DNA of 33,205 nucleotides from Klebsormidium nitens (taxonomy: Eukaryota > Streptophyta > Klebsormidiophyceae > Klebsormidiales > Klebsormidiaceae), in the NCBI GenBank assembly GCA_000708835.1, contig DF237732.1, forward strand, positions 1 through 33,205, in the 5' to 3' direction. Position 1 is the stretch's first letter, and every line of letters starts with the position of its first letter. Below are positions 1-12,359 of this stretch, piece after piece. The position numbers and the translations under genes are program-made. The notes beneath the pieces are model-generated. The model saw only the letters and a program-made list of their open reading frames with translations. It searched no databases and was not told the origin of the DNA.

Positions 1-1823
1 AAAGGGGCCGCAAGAAGGGAGTGCGGGGGGGCAGCTGACGCGGCTGCTGGTGCACCTGATCCCCGTTGTAGATATCCAGGTGGGAATACGGTCCGCTATA
101 GACTTCTACGGTAAAGTCGTTGCTAGCGGTTCAATGATACCATAGCATTTCAAGCCTACCTTCGAAAGCTTGTACCAAAGTGTGCCCTAAAATTGCGGGA
201 GTTCACGCTTTGGGGGCTGCCGCAGTCAACAGTTGCACTACAGTGCAGACTCCGGCCGGACCCCGCGCTATATCGCCCGGTCCCAGCCAGGTCTAGGGCG
301 GTCCCGCTCAGTGCTACCGTGCCCGTACGGGGCCTACATTTTCATTCTACACAGTGATTTAATAGTATGCCGCAGTCTGACAGTACATCAATAGTATTAA
401 ATTTGCATGTCACCCGACCAGAATCTGACAGATTCTGACATACCTGCATATCAGATACGCATGATGTCACGAGTGCCCCGCCGCGCGATACGTTGACAAG
501 CGACAAAATATTATTAACCGCCGAGTCTGACACCGCGGCGTTTGAACTCCGGCGCGTGTTAAAATTTAGCTCACGCGCCGTCGATGTTCGGCAATATTAA
601 GTGTAATTTTTATCGTATCGGTGAATTTATCAAAATTCACCGATCGCGGCGGTCACCCGGATTCAATCCTGCTTGCTCAGGCCTGCGCAGACTGTCAGAA
701 AGTACAATTCTTAAAATACTGATCTGACACAGTGGGCCTATCACAGCGCGAATTGGGATTTGGTGCCATACTACCAAATCCCAATTCGCGCTGTGATGGG
801 CCCAAGCAAAACTGGCCACGGTACTACCAAAGTACAAGGTACCTACCTCAGGCTGCGCGGTACCCTAGATTGAGGTGAACTTCAGTGGACCAGTGGGTTT
901 ACGGCCGATTTTACGCGGTTTGGGTCTGATTTCAGTGGTAAACCAACTCGGCGCTACTCGGTTCCAGCCTAAACCTGGGACACGAAATCCGACCAAGGCT
1001 TGAAATGCTATGAGTTCCATTCCACTTGCCGCTGCTTCATTGGGCGCAGGTTATATGCTCCAAGAGGAGACCGCCAACAATCGGATTCTCAAGTCCATCT
1101 GTGGTGTCCAAAATGCAAAGTAACGTATTGATGCAGTTTGAGTCTGCTCTTGGCAACCTGCAACCGGCATCGCTCGATTGTTTTTGATGGAACAATGCGC
1201 CTCCCAAAATAAATATTGGTTTCCACCGCGGAGCTCAGCCTTGCATGCCGTTGAATGCCGACTGCGTCATCCTAAGTGCTACTCCCGGATTCTGCGTACG
1301 AGGATGTATGCGAACTTCTATACCGCTCGAGCCAGCTTTCTTCGCTCCTCCCGCTCAGCAGAAAGACAACCACCTATTAGTCATGCTGAAGTTGCCAGAG
1401 CCCATTTGGGCTCTGGATTCCCACACTTTCTTAGAACTCGCCCTCTCCCCGCAGGGCCTGACCGGTCTGCTCCACGAGACGGAGGCCATGGTGCTCTCCA
1501 TCTCCGATCAGTCCGCCCAGCAAGCCGCGCTTGCGGAGCTGTACGAAGTCCTCGCCACGAACGAGGACTACACGCGCAAGGCGCACTGCAGCGTGTGGTA
1601 CCAGGTGACTCGCGGCGAAGTGCGTACAGCAGTTTCGGGCGAGAGTGAAGTATGGGAAGGCGGGGGCGGCGAGGATAAAGTCGAAGGACGGGGCGGGGGG
1701 GCGGTCTTGGCTGCGGACGTGGGGGCTCCCACGGCCGAGGCAGAGCGTAGGGGGCGAAGATGCAATTACATAACATTTGGTCTAATGGACTTTGTGCAAT
1801 CCGTCCTTCTCTTTCCAACATGA
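1..1823 (+). CDS. 3' end of unrecognised gene, partial at left edge, two exons
   Basis: Two plus-strand pieces look like exons. The first runs from the window edge to 79 in frame 2 and ends CAG|GTGGGA; it reads as a leucine-rich stretch (QLTRLLVHLIPVVDIQ). The second begins after a polypyrimidine tract ending CCCCGCAG at 1454, in matching phase 0, and reads GLTGLLHETEAMVLSI followed by an alanine- and glutamate-rich helical stretch. It could stop at a GTGACT donor after 1604, or read through a glycine-rich tail to TGA at 1821-1823. I recognise no family. The high GC of the second exon against the AT-rich sequence after 1823 supports coding. It is convergent with the recombinase gene that ends at 2844. 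The join and the tail are inferred from phase only. Confidence 0.4.
370..804. repeat. Cluster of palindromes and TCTGACA repeats inside an intron
   Basis: Four inverted repeats lie within 435 bp. They are GAATCTG-a-CAGATTC at 421-435, a 9-bp stem CGGCGCGTG/CACGCGCCG at 550-558 and 572-580, a 12-bp stem at 617-628 and 633-644, and a 32-bp stem with one mismatch at 733-764 and 773-804 with an 8-nt loop. The heptamer TCTGACA, in either orientation, occurs six times, at 376, 424, 434, 526, 693 and 723. Long stems with dispersed short repeats resemble the subterminal structure of DNA transposons or MITEs, but no terminal inverted repeat pair or target-site duplication was identified. Confidence 0.7.
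733..804. repeat. 32-bp inverted repeat with 8-nt loop (hairpin)
   Basis: The left arm 733-764 and right arm 773-804 are reverse complements at 31 of 32 positions; the one exception, 739/798, could pair as T-G. The loop is GCCATACT at 765-772. Twenty-five consecutive base pairs next to the loop are perfect. It would extrude as a strong hairpin in single-stranded DNA or RNA. It is much longer than a terminator or the short hairpin of a Helitron 3' end. Confidence 0.9.
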
Positions 1824-2843
1824 TTCAGTCTCGTCCAATCTACTATGGTGCTATTCCAACATGATTTTCTTTCATCCAGTCTCTGACTCGATGTGATGCA
1901 CTCTAGGTCGGTCACATGTCGTCAAGGAGCCATGTAGCTTTTATGAAACGTGATGGATTTGAAGTAGCGGATGGCATTGCACTTCATTCTGCGCAAACTT
2001 CTGCCGTCCGAGTCACAATCATGGTCCTTTAGCTTTGAAACAAGACGGATCAAAGAGCTTATGACCGTACCTACCTACTTACCGATCGATATATAGTGTA
2101 GGACCCATGCATGACGGTAGTGGCACCTACTTTAAACAAGGGCTTGCACACAAGGTACTGGTACAATGGACAGCGTTTGCGAACAATGTTGAAAGTGTAA
2201 TCAACATTCATCCTCTTCAATCAAACAGGCCGTGTGCTTCTCTTTAAGTATACACATACTATCTGTACTAAATGTGTTCCAATCAAGCTTGTTCAAATTA
2301 TACTCGTCAATATTGTCCTGCCGAAAGCCTATGCATCTCTTTCACATGCTCTATAGAACTCATCCGTGCACCGCCAAATGACAAAAATTGCAGACTGGTA
2401 TAAGAGCCTTGTAGGCTCTCAAGCGTTGCATATACATGTACAATCATTGAATGCAATATTGACCATCTCTCATATTGCTTTTCATTTAGATGTTAAGCCA
2501 CACCTTATACCAATTTTCGACTAGTCCCACCTACCTGCGGTAGCTGCAACCACTTGAAACGAATGCAGCTCAAGAGCAGACTCCGTCATTTCAACATCTT
2601 GTGTGCCTCTGGTCACAAACTGGGGGAGTTGAGCACGCCTTCTTAACCGGACTCACTAGTAGATGGTCTGTAATTCATGGCCTACGCAAGTGCGTATTGC
2701 AGGTGAGCTCCCAATCATTGGCTCGTTAGACAAATCTTCTAAAGAAGCAATGTCTAACTCTAGCGAGCAGCGGCTTGTATGTCTCGCCTTCGTTGTGAAG
2801 CCTCTCCCGTCTAAGTTGCGAGCAACGCAGGAAATAACTCATG
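1824..2843. other. AT-rich intergenic region between convergent genes
   Basis: No coding signal is seen on either strand. The stretch separates the end of the left-edge gene from the stop codon of the minus-strand recombinase gene, so it should hold both 3' untranslated regions. I could not identify a convincing polyadenylation signal for either. Confidence 0.6.
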
Positions 2844-5800
2844 TCAAAAGATACACATGAGTTTCTCGAAGGCGCCCTCAACCATGGCCAATGCCGGACC
2901 AGCTTTGTCATCCTGGAAGGACAGAGCAACGAAAGCGACTTCGTGAAAATATCACTCAGAAAACAAACTCACAACTTATACAAACAATCGCTTTCCAAAA
3001 GCGGAGGATTCGTCTTGTCCGTACAGCCAAAGAACGGCTGCATGCGAGGAAATTTTTGGCCCCAAATTGATGCGAAGAAGAGGACCCAACTTGTCCTAGA
3101 GGCTCGCATCGACTTTTGAGGTTTGCCATAGTAGACGTTTCGCTCGACGATGGGAGACAAATTGTCAGCAATATTCTGTGAACTTCTACTGCCTTAGGGC
3201 AGGGCTCAAGCACACCAGAAAAAGTCCACGTGTTTCCGAATTCCCACCTAAAGCTTAGCAAAATGGTGTCATTACCAGCAAAGCAACACCGGCGTCCGGT
3301 CTGCGGCCCGATGCCAGTATACCTTCTCATCGAGAAACACAAGACCTGCGAGCTTTGACATTCTTAAAAGGCTGCAGACCTTCAAAGAGGGCGGACACTT
3401 TCTAGTTGCTCGTGAACAACTTACCACGCTGCGCAGATCGTAGGTCGTCCGTTGCACAGCCACGCTGTGGCCCATGCACAGCGCCAGGGCCTCCAGCTCG
3501 CGGTCGGTCGTAGCCTGCGCTCGGAAGTGCATCACGATTGACGTGCGCACCAGGTGCGGGTTCATCTTCAGCCCCGTGATCCTGCATCATCCAACGGCGC
3601 GGTGTCAGTCTCAGCGAAGTGTCCGCGAAGTGTCATGTCCTACGAAAGAAACCTCGAAAGTGGACGAAATGCGTTCGCGGCCGTGCAATAAACGACTTGC
3701 CTGGGAATACGTGCAAGCAGTGTTGACTCAAGATCAGCTTTGCAGGCTCCATATGCGGCTGCTGACGTAAGAAGCATGGACCAATCTAGTGAAGCGTCAT
3801 ATTGGAGTTCGTCCGCTAAGGGTATTGGCAGCGTGGTTGCTTCAACCCCGGCTTTGCGTGTTTGCCTTCATGTCACGGTAGACCGTCTTGTTTTGCCAAC
3901 CTTGACTTTCGCCCACGCTCCATCGCATTAATAAACTCTCCCCCAAGCTCCGGACTCGGAAGTCAAGGGCAACCCCCGAGGACGAAGTCAAGAAGCAGAT
4001 AAGTAACAACCCCGGTAATCAATCGTTGGCTTCCTGCAAAAATTTCAAAACTACATCCCATGTAACCAGATCTTCCTTTCTCCTTACCTGAAGACGGTCT
4101 CACTGAACGAATGGCACAGGCCCGAGGCGTTCAGCTGCCGGCCTGTCGCGGAGCAGAATACGAACTTATGCTCTGGCCTCAGGTATTCGCGCCACGTGTC
4201 CAGGTACGCGTCCATGTCAGAGGACACGAAAGTCGGGAGCGGAATCTTTGGCCGCTCGGCCCCGGACCCGCCTGTCTTGTGGTGCTTCGGCTGAAGGCAA
4301 ATGACCCACCTGCGGAGAGGAGTGGCGGAAAAGGGTCCGAAAGAGAGCCTAGAGCAGTCAGAACGCTCCCTGGGCTCAGCGGCGGAAAAATGGGGGCTTG
4401 CAGTCAGGGAAAGTCTGACGGGTCTCCTGATAAGTAACTTCGGGCTGCATCGAACTGGCCTGCGTTGGTTGAAACAAACTCTGAAGGTCCACATCCTAGT
4501 ATGGCCCCACTAGTTACAGAAGCCCTCCCCCTTCGATATACAAGCATAAATTCACAGAAACCGTGATGGCTGCAGAGCGCAACAGCGCATGCCTCGCTCA
4601 CCTGCCGTTCTCTTTGATCAGGGTCTCGCCGACCTTGAGCTCGCGGATGGTCCGCTGGCGGTCCCCGCAGCACGCGAGGATTGCCGCAATCAGGTACTTT
4701 TGGACGGACTTGGCAACAGTGAAGGCCTTTCTGGGGGAGCCCTTCTCATACAGTCCTGCACATTCTGCCCGCAATTCCTGCAAGGAAGCAAGCTGAGAGA
4801 GTGAGCATACCGTTGGGCTCGTAAACAAGCGACTTACAATGATCAACACCGGGAAGCGACGTAATGTATCAGAAGAGCAGGATCCGACACAAAACACACA
4901 CGACTCCGCTTTATTTAGGAGGTCGGGCAGACCTCATGACCATGTCCATTCAACTCCAGAGCTTCAAGAATGACAGCCATCTGATTAAAGTTCCTTGAGA
5001 TCCACAAATTCCTGGCGGCCAGCGGCGAGGATGCCCCGTTTTTGTGCCCTACGCACACCACGCCCGACAAGCATCCTGTAGAGTACAGCGCATGTTGGGC
5101 CCCATTCCGCTCCCCAAACCTCTGCGCCTGATCATCCTCAACTTAAAGAGGTCGGAACCCGTACCTTGAGCACCACTCCCACGATGACGGGCCACGCCAC
5201 GAGCTTGGCCTTCTGGTCCGCCACCTTGGGCGCCTTTTTGGCCTTGCGCTGCAGCAAGCCCGAGTGGCTGCGGAGCACGGCAACCACCGCAACGTCGCCG
5301 TACGGGGGCTGCCCGCCGAACGGGTGTAGCTGACACAGACGATCAAAAAAGACGCATATTCAGATGGACACAGCCATTCGAAGCTCGGCAACGAATTGTT
5401 CCTTCGAAGTCGGTCTTGAATATTAAGATCCGATTCTGCACAATATCCAGACATTGCCTTGTCTGACGCAACATCCCTTGAAGTCGGACGTTGTCGACTG
5501 ATTCGAGAGCTTCAGCTTGATTATTGGCGCGAGAAAGACACCGAGTCGATGGCGTAACAGAGACGGGCAGAAGAGGCCTATCCGGCGGTCGACAGGACCT
5601 CTCATAAGGACTCAAAGCAGACCAGGGTTAAGGTAAAGGAACCTCAATAGCCAGGCGCACCTGCTTTGACCGACCGAGGTGTTAGCAGGGCCAAGAAATT
5701 CGTTACTACAGCTCGGACCCCTGCCAAATGAATCCCAGCTGCAAGGACAAGCAGTCAAGGACAACAAACCCATCCCTTCCATAACACTTGAACCTCGTAC

Positions 5801-8800
5801 AATAACTTGCCACTTTAAAAGAATGCACTTTAAAAGGATACAATGACGAACTGGAACCTGAACCTGCCCCCACAAGCCATGCAGCACATTTATGCTTCCT
5901 GCTGTCATGGCTCACATTGGATTCCGTGTGGTACAGATACATGGCGAGGTGCAGCAGGCTCCGGTAGACGCACTGCAGCGTCGACTCGACTGCCGCCCGC
6001 TCGTCCGCCAACCACTTGACGTGCTCGTGAGCCAGCGTTGCGCCGCCCACGTCAGCCGACGGCACCAAGTCCCGCAGCCTGACGTCAGCCACGTTGGTGA
6101 GCTTCGCGATGTAACTCAGCCAGCCCAGCATCCCCCGGATGCGATCCACGATCTTGACCGCCGAGTCCTTGCAGTTTGGCCCACCTTGCCACGTAGGTGG
6201 GGGCTTCCGAAGCCACGCGTGGAAGCGGGCGAGATCCGCCTGCGTTTCGGGGGAAAGATGCAGCACCTTCGCCGCATACCAGAAGGCGGGTTTCCGCCGC
6301 CTCGTCACGCGGACCAGGCGGCTGGGACCGTGGTTGAAGCGGGCGTGGGCCGGCATGACCCTGCTCATGACGTCATCGTACTCGAGCGTGTTCCCTGGGA
6401 GATTAGCAAGAAGAGGTCAGGGTTGTCTGTGAGCAGAATGGAAGGACTCTGCTATTTGAGGATGGAGCACTTTTCTGTTGACGCGGGCTAAGCTTGAGGT
6501 GATACACATGGTGGCCAATGCGGGTTATGAGGCTGAGAGCTGTGCGCAGCGCTACCTGCAGGGCCTTTGAGCCAACGCTTTTTGAGGAAGAAGGTCCTTT
6601 GCACCGGAGTCTGATTCTGCCTGCTAATTTCTGTACGACATCTGGCAAACTCTATTGACCTGGCCAACTCAAGGACTTAGGCCTAACCAATACTACCTGG
6701 CAAATTCTCCCCCGTCAAGATTGCCCTTCCAAGCAACATCAATCTCATCAGCAACTCATAACAATCTTACAACGTGATCCACGTTCGTTAAATATTTCGC
6801 AGACAGCTTAAGGCCGTCTTTGTGCTCACCGGGGGTGTTTGCTGGTACTGCGGAGGGGCCCGCCTCATTGACGGTGCTATTATGAGAAGAGGAAGGAGCG
6901 TCCCAAGAGACCTGCGAACAACCACGGCGAAATGATTGTCAGACTCGTACTTGAGCTCTTCAAATAGTGGGACTGTATCTTGTCAACGTTCTGGCTCTGG
7001 TGACTTGTGGCGACTCAAGATGTGCAGATGAAAAGTTTACCCGAGCATCAACTTTTCCGAATAAAAAGGGACTGGCCTCTACCAATGACCAGCTCTTCTT
7101 GTGTTTGAACCACTCTTGGTCTACTAGTAACATTTGTTGTCAGCCCAGGGCTTTCGATGTCTTTCAGTGTCTAGACGAAAGAGAAACATTGGCGCAAGTT
7201 TCGTCAAGATCCGAGTGATCTTTGTGGATGGTACTTCTCTGCCAAGTCCTTCAGAAAGAGAATCCACCGTTCATAGTAAGTACCTGCTCAAGCCCTGCCC
7301 CTGCACTCACACAATTTGGAACAGATACTACAACAACATCCTCTGACTCTAAAAATGCAGAAGCAACCGCTTCCGACCACCCTCCAAATGCGGCCTCACA
7401 ATACTGGTCGATACCTAACAGAACTCAGCAAGCTTGCAGTTCTGCACAGTCCCAGAAACGAGAACGCATCCGCACCTTCGCTTTCCCCTTGCGATCAGTC
7501 TCTCTGCTGCGCAGACCGTACTGCCGGCGGCCGTCACTTGGGACGGTGAAGTCTGCAGACGATCCCAACGCACCGCCATAGGCTGACGTCAGGCTGCCGT
7601 CTTCCTCCGGGTCTGCCTCGAGGTCGGGACAAAGAGGGTTCGGAGGGGCTTCCAGGCCCAGGCATGCAATGCGCTGGGGCTTTCCATGGGCCGTGCTGCC
7701 TGTTAGATTGCAGGACTGGAAGACGGGGGGTGCTGCTACCACGGACGGACCTGCTTTCTGCGCGGACAGGGAGAGAAGTGATTCAACGGGGTCAGAGGAA
7801 TGTGCGTTGAGGTATTTGAAAGGATAGGATGGAGGACAAGTCCGTTTCGTTCGAGGGTCCCCTTGAACCTTGTGAGAATGTCTCAGGGTCTATAACTTGA
7901 GGAGCCAACTGGAAATGTCTTTCAATGGTGGACAGAGACATGCACTTAGAAAGTGATACAGAAACAGGACGAGTAGAGGATGAAACTGTATGCAAGAAGA
8001 CGAGATAAGGCGACTGCGATGTGGCAAGGGCCCTGAGCGCCTTTGCTAACGGCACCTCTGCACGAGCTCCGTCAGTCTGTAATGCTAACAGCCCGGTCTT
8101 CGCGCGCAGAGTGGAGCGCGATACGCTGAGAAAACAGAGCGCGGCGTGCGATGTGAACCAGAGAATGGCAGTCGAAGAGTGAAGTTGCAAAGCTGAGCAT
8201 CGAGAAAACTCAAAGCCAGGCGCTTTTGGGGGATGCATACCTGCGCAGCGTTTAGCCTCTGTTGTTTGAACTGTTTTGTCATAAGGCCACCATTCAAATA
8301 CGCCTCCACTCCCGAAGGATGCGGTGTGGCCTGGATAGGTGTCGACACCTTGTCCACCAGAGGCCCTGCTGTCCCCGAGCTGCTTGGGAGTACTGCTACG
8401 TGGGCTGGAAGGTCACCCTGCACAGCGATGGAGAAATGATTTTGAGGAAAAGACCAGTGCCGACAACAAGTACCAGAGTGTCCTGAAGGGCTTGGCCTGC
8501 CTACAAAGACCACAGATCGGGTGTCTACTATCTTGATCTCGAAATGAGAACGTCCTGGAAATGATGCATGTTAGGCTTCGTTTCAGTAATGATGATGTGT
8601 GATGTTGTAATGAGGGGTTATAGCAGCAGTTGCCAGAGTGCCGTTGCGGATGACAGCATTCCAGGTTCTAAACAAGCTACTTCTATTATTGATGCATATG
8701 AAGCTGCAGTGAAGACAATGCAATGTCTTTGTCACCCACAATTGATTTGAAACGCCCTTTGACAGTGTCACTGTTCTAGTTGTGGTGCTCCGCCAGCTGC

Positions 8801-10758
8801 CTCAACAATATGAACTGACGCCAATAGTGAAACTTTGCGCCATCTAGAGAGGCAGAAACGAATGCTCCCTAACAGCTTCCGCAAACATTGTTTGCCAGAA
8901 GATCTGCTAACCTTTCCGCGTTCTGCCCTCTCGGCCTCCTCTCGCAGATGCTTTGCATTGAGGACCGCCTGGGAGGCCTCCATCTCTGCTGCTGCCACTT
9001 GCTCCCACAGTGCCACCGCAGGGCTATAGTGGCTCTTGGGTGGCAGGAAAGGCTCCAGGGAAACGTCCAGTGCCATCTAAGGGTAAGCAGATTTCAAAGA
9101 GGAGTCACGTCACAAAGAAAGTGGAACAAAACTTGCGAATGCGTTTCGAACAACCCTGATTGCGGCAGGAGTTGAAGCGGCCAGCTCATCAGAGAAATTA
9201 GATTTGCAGAGTGCACATTCTCAAATGCTTCCTCGACGGGTAAGAGCTGAAAACCTAGATCCACGATGGCCGATTTTATACAAGCTCCAAAATATGAACC
9301 TCAGAACAAAATCCAGATGATGATGTTTATACCACGAGGCAAGGGAGAGATGACAATGCTGTCAAACAGAAAATCATGATTCTGAAGAATACCAATTCAA
9401 AGTCTACTTCCAAAGTTGTCCAATCATTGAACTTTGAAGAAGATGCCTTCATTTGCAACAGATTTTGATGCAGCTGTCATATTGCAGTTCCTTCTTGTCC
9501 CGGTCGCTCGCCACTCTCAAAAAAGATGATCGTACCTCAGTGCCCAGTGGTAAGATGTTCCAGGGAATGGGGTCCATACCTCTGTGTACTCTTCTTGAGG
9601 CACGACGGCATGCGCGTCCGATCCTCCCACCTCCACTTGCTGCTCTGTTGATACATGTTTCTCCCTCATTACTGGCACAGAAGCAGCAAAGAGTGATTTG
9701 GAGGGGATGATGAAGAAGACCGCCCAATGCTTCACAAGCGCTTGGGGCTGCCGACATTCAGGCATCAGACAGCTCGAAGAAGTACATCTTGAACCATTCA
9801 AGTCTCTTTCATCTTAAAGAGACAGCCGGTGTTTCAAGTATGAAGAGGACCCAAAGCTCCAAAGAAGTGGGAGGTTGCACTTTGCAGTCAAGCCCATTGC
9901 TCGTGGGACAGCCCTGAGTCTCTGCAGCAACCACTGAGTCGAGTCCATACTAACAAGATTAAGGCCAGTCTCCACTCTTCAATGCCACCAAAAACTGAGA
10001 ACACTTCTGAAAATTGCTTCCTATCTCAGCATCCTTCGTTTACATAATGAGCCAATGCAATTAGCCTCAAGAATGGCCCGAGAGCAGCAACTAGACCAGC
10101 AGCAACTACCTTCAGTCCTGGCGCCCATTTGTTCTGCTGCTGCTGCAGAGGACTTCCTTCGCTTCTTCGTCTTGCGTGGCTGTTCTTGCTTGTCACCTTC
10201 TCTAGCAGCACGAGTCCTCTTCAATCGAGCGGGGCGATCAGGCAAAGATGCCCCTGGACGTTGACCAGAATAGTTCAGCATATTATCATAGTGCTGACCA
10301 TTCATTAAGCCGCTGGATTCTTACTTGCCTGAATAAGAATCTGTCCATTCGAGGAGGGCCAAAAATTCGAAGTCTCAGACACCAGCATCAGAGACCAGCA
10401 TCAAAGACCAGCATGATGCACTTGGACTTAGCGCCCACCAAGGATTAGGCAGCTTACCTGAAGACAAATACCGTACGGTACATGATATTTGCTGTACAAG
10501 TGTTTGCTTGCAGCAATGTTGACCAGTGGTATAATTTCAAACAAATCAGAGCAGGCTTTGTCTTTTAAAGCCCTCGCAAAACTCATAAGATCCCCGGCAG
10601 ATCACGGGGAGGTCCTTACCCTCCTTTGTGCCCACCATGTGATGAGCGCCATGTTTGTTTGGTGCTTCATTCCCCGGAACCATAGCAAAGATGTTGGCTG
10701 CCGCACCCACTGCATTCGTGGCCGCTGCTGTTAGGTGAGCCCAAATTCTTGACCCCAT
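2844..10758 (-). CDS. Tyrosine recombinase-domain protein, 13 exons, 782 aa predicted
   Basis: Exons in order: 10758-10620, 10253-10110, 9671-9580, 9076-8912, 8417-8241, 7757-7476, 6911-6830, 6394-5916, 5329-5165, 4777-4602, 4309-4088, 3581-3425 and 2912-2844. All have GT-AG borders and matching phases; the sum is 2349 nt, exactly 783 codons with TGA. Residues about 47-125 hold a basic KTKKRRK stretch, likely a nuclear signal, and about 155-180 a charged helix. Residues about 361-520 (exon 8) are helical and fit an N-terminal core-binding domain. The C-terminal third has the tyrosine recombinase set: R615 in CGDRQRTIREL, K645 in KHHKT before a beta strand (KIPLP), H717 and R720 in NPHLVRT, H746 in MGHS and nucleophile Y755 in TTYD, nine residues after the His as usual. 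Family knowledge: such enzymes cut and rejoin DNA through a phosphotyrosine. GQR/QT-type wording at Arg I resembles eukaryotic DIRS- or Crypton-related recombinases. Whether it is a transposon gene or a domesticated host gene is not shown. The start ATG 10758 is the least certain point. Confidence 0.75.
3425..4777 (-). other. Catalytic domain of the tyrosine recombinase (three exons)
   Basis: Three consecutive exons (4777-4602, 4309-4088, 3581-3425) each carry one part of the active site. The first has Arg I, the second the beta-hairpin Lys, and the third the HxxR, GH and Tyr residues. Phases at both joins are 2, so an Arg codon is split AG|G each time. Every catalytic position expected for the family is present and no stop interrupts, so the enzyme could be active. 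The last exon after the nucleophile is only 22 residues, ending FEKLMCIF. Confidence 0.8.
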
Positions 10759-11450
10759 TCTGCGAGCACTGCAGCGGCTCTCGTCGTTGCTCAACCGCTG
10801 CTGGACAAATCAAGAGCAGAACGTTGATGAAGCAACAGGGCAGCAAATCTCCTCAGATGTGCTTGTAAATATTCACCTTTTCCGGTAAAGGTATCTTACA
10901 AGGTTTGCCGCAGCTCGAAGCTCGAAGCTCGAAGCTCGAAGCTCTGCCCGAGCGGAATGCTGGCTAGGCTTGAAGAAGCCTGAGGGGGCCTTGACTAGGA
11001 GTGCTCTTAAGCAGATTGCTGCTTAAGGCCTCGATTCATGCTGGCCCCAAACTTCTGACGTGGATTCTAACGAGATGCACCTTGAAGACTGCAGTTCTTT
11101 AACAAGAAAAATGCAGTATGCATCGACTCAAATGTATCCAATCAAGGACCAGATTAAGATACTGCTTTGCAGAAGTGAAGGCTGTTTCAGAATGTAGGCC
11201 ACAACTTTGTTTCAAGAACCTGGGCATGAACATGACAGTCTTTGCAATGACGCAGCTCTTCAAAGAACGCTTATGAAGAAGTGTGTTGTTCTATGCCACT
11301 CAGCGCCGTCCTTTCCAAAGCTTCTGCTTAGCCAAGCCACACAATGCTGGCTCATTGGCAGCTCAAATAAGACGCCCACGTAGAAAGCTCCTCCATTGCT
11401 TTTCTATGCTTTTGATCAGTGACCAGGAGTGAGGTGTTCAGCTAGGTCCC
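10759..11450. other. Upstream region of the recombinase gene with small repeats
   Basis: No exon is recognised. For the minus-strand recombinase gene this is the presumed 5' untranslated and promoter region. It contains four full copies plus a partial copy of AGCTCGA at 10912-10944, and an inverted repeat CTTAAGCAG/CTGCTTAAG with a 4-nt loop at 11006-11027. No TATA box could be assigned with confidence. Confidence 0.5.
10912..10944. repeat. AGCTCGA tandem microsatellite
   Basis: The 7-bp unit AGCTCGA repeats four times head to tail (10912-10939) and is followed by a partial unit. This is simple slippage-type repeat structure. Confidence 0.9.
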
Positions 11451-11609
11451 CTGCATGTATGAATTCGGAATGAGGATTCTTGCCCCGGCCAATCTTACCG
11501 GGTTAATTGTTTCAATCGTTGTGGTAAACCTGCCCTACGAGGTGCCAACCGACCACATTCTTCGTAAGACGTACCTATCTCAGATCATCTCAGAATTTGT
11601 CTTCTTTGA

Positions 11610-12335
11610 AAGTCCATTCATGGCATCTTCCCAGTCCTGCATGGAAACATCTCATATAAGTACCTGGGATATCATATCAACATAAACCTGGACCTTAAAC
11701 AACAAGAGAAAGCAATGCTTGACAAGCTTAATTAAGCGTGCGCACTGTTCTACAGCCGTCAAAAACGACCTATCTCTTTGCATGAGGCCATCAGCTATGT
11801 CAACTCAGACTTGGTAAGTAAATTAAGATATCGCATGTACCTCATCCATTTCTCCAGAAAATCTCTTAAGAAATACGAAACGGCCCTGGTCAAGACAGTG
11901 AAATGTCTGGCAGGCCTCAAGATCGACCCTGCTACAGACCTCTTGATCGACCAAGGGCTCCAAAATCTGTTTACCCTGCAAGCCTGTGTTCGAGCAGAGT
12001 TCATGCAGTCTGCCCTCCAAACAGTTGACGCTCCATGCCGCATCACCTCCCAGATCAGCTACACCCACCTCCGAGCAGCAGTGGGCGGCACCGAACCCTT
12101 CTCAAACATGGGCCGCTCGATCAAATGGCCTGAGAGCAATATCTCCCCACTCTTCGGAGGCGTACGAAAACACCTGAACAAGATAAACATGTCTCTATTA
12201 GTCCTCTTTGACAGTAAAGCAGATCTCCCTCAAGCAGAAAGATCCGGCACACCCTGGCCCCAATCGCCTACGAACACCGAACAAGGCTGCTGGTCTGCAA
12301 AGGCCTCTCCGGTACCCAAGCAGACTCTTCCATAA
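11610..12335 (+). pseudogene. LINE reverse transcriptase C-terminal part
   Basis: One frame gives the block YKYLGYHI typical of the RT palm-thumb border in LINEs, then a helical stretch (HEAISYVNSDLVSKLRYRM) of the kind that follows in non-LTR polymerases. A TAA interrupts after DKLN. The palm motifs with the catalytic aspartates are not found upstream: the stretch 11455-11610 has an open frame but no recognisable RT block. The frame ends at 12335, and coding continues in another frame. Confidence 0.6.
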
Positions 12336-12359
12336 CCTGACACTGGCCAGCCGGCTTAC

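Noticed and set aside
733-804. Long hairpin as a Helitron 3' end or bacterial terminator
   Set aside because: The stem is far longer than either, and no CTRR end or U tract follows; the sequence is eukaryotic.
1381-1821. 146-aa minus-strand open frame rich in Arg and Pro
   Set aside because: It is the antisense of a GC-rich plus-strand exon with splice signals; its composition is an antisense artefact.
5892-6491. 199-aa plus-strand open frame
   Set aside because: Antisense of recombinase exon 8 (6394-5916), which fits phase and splice sites with its neighbours.
11006-11027. CTTAAGCAG/CTGCTTAAG inverted repeat
   Set aside because: A 9-bp stem of this kind can arise by chance in 33 kb, and nothing functional is near it.
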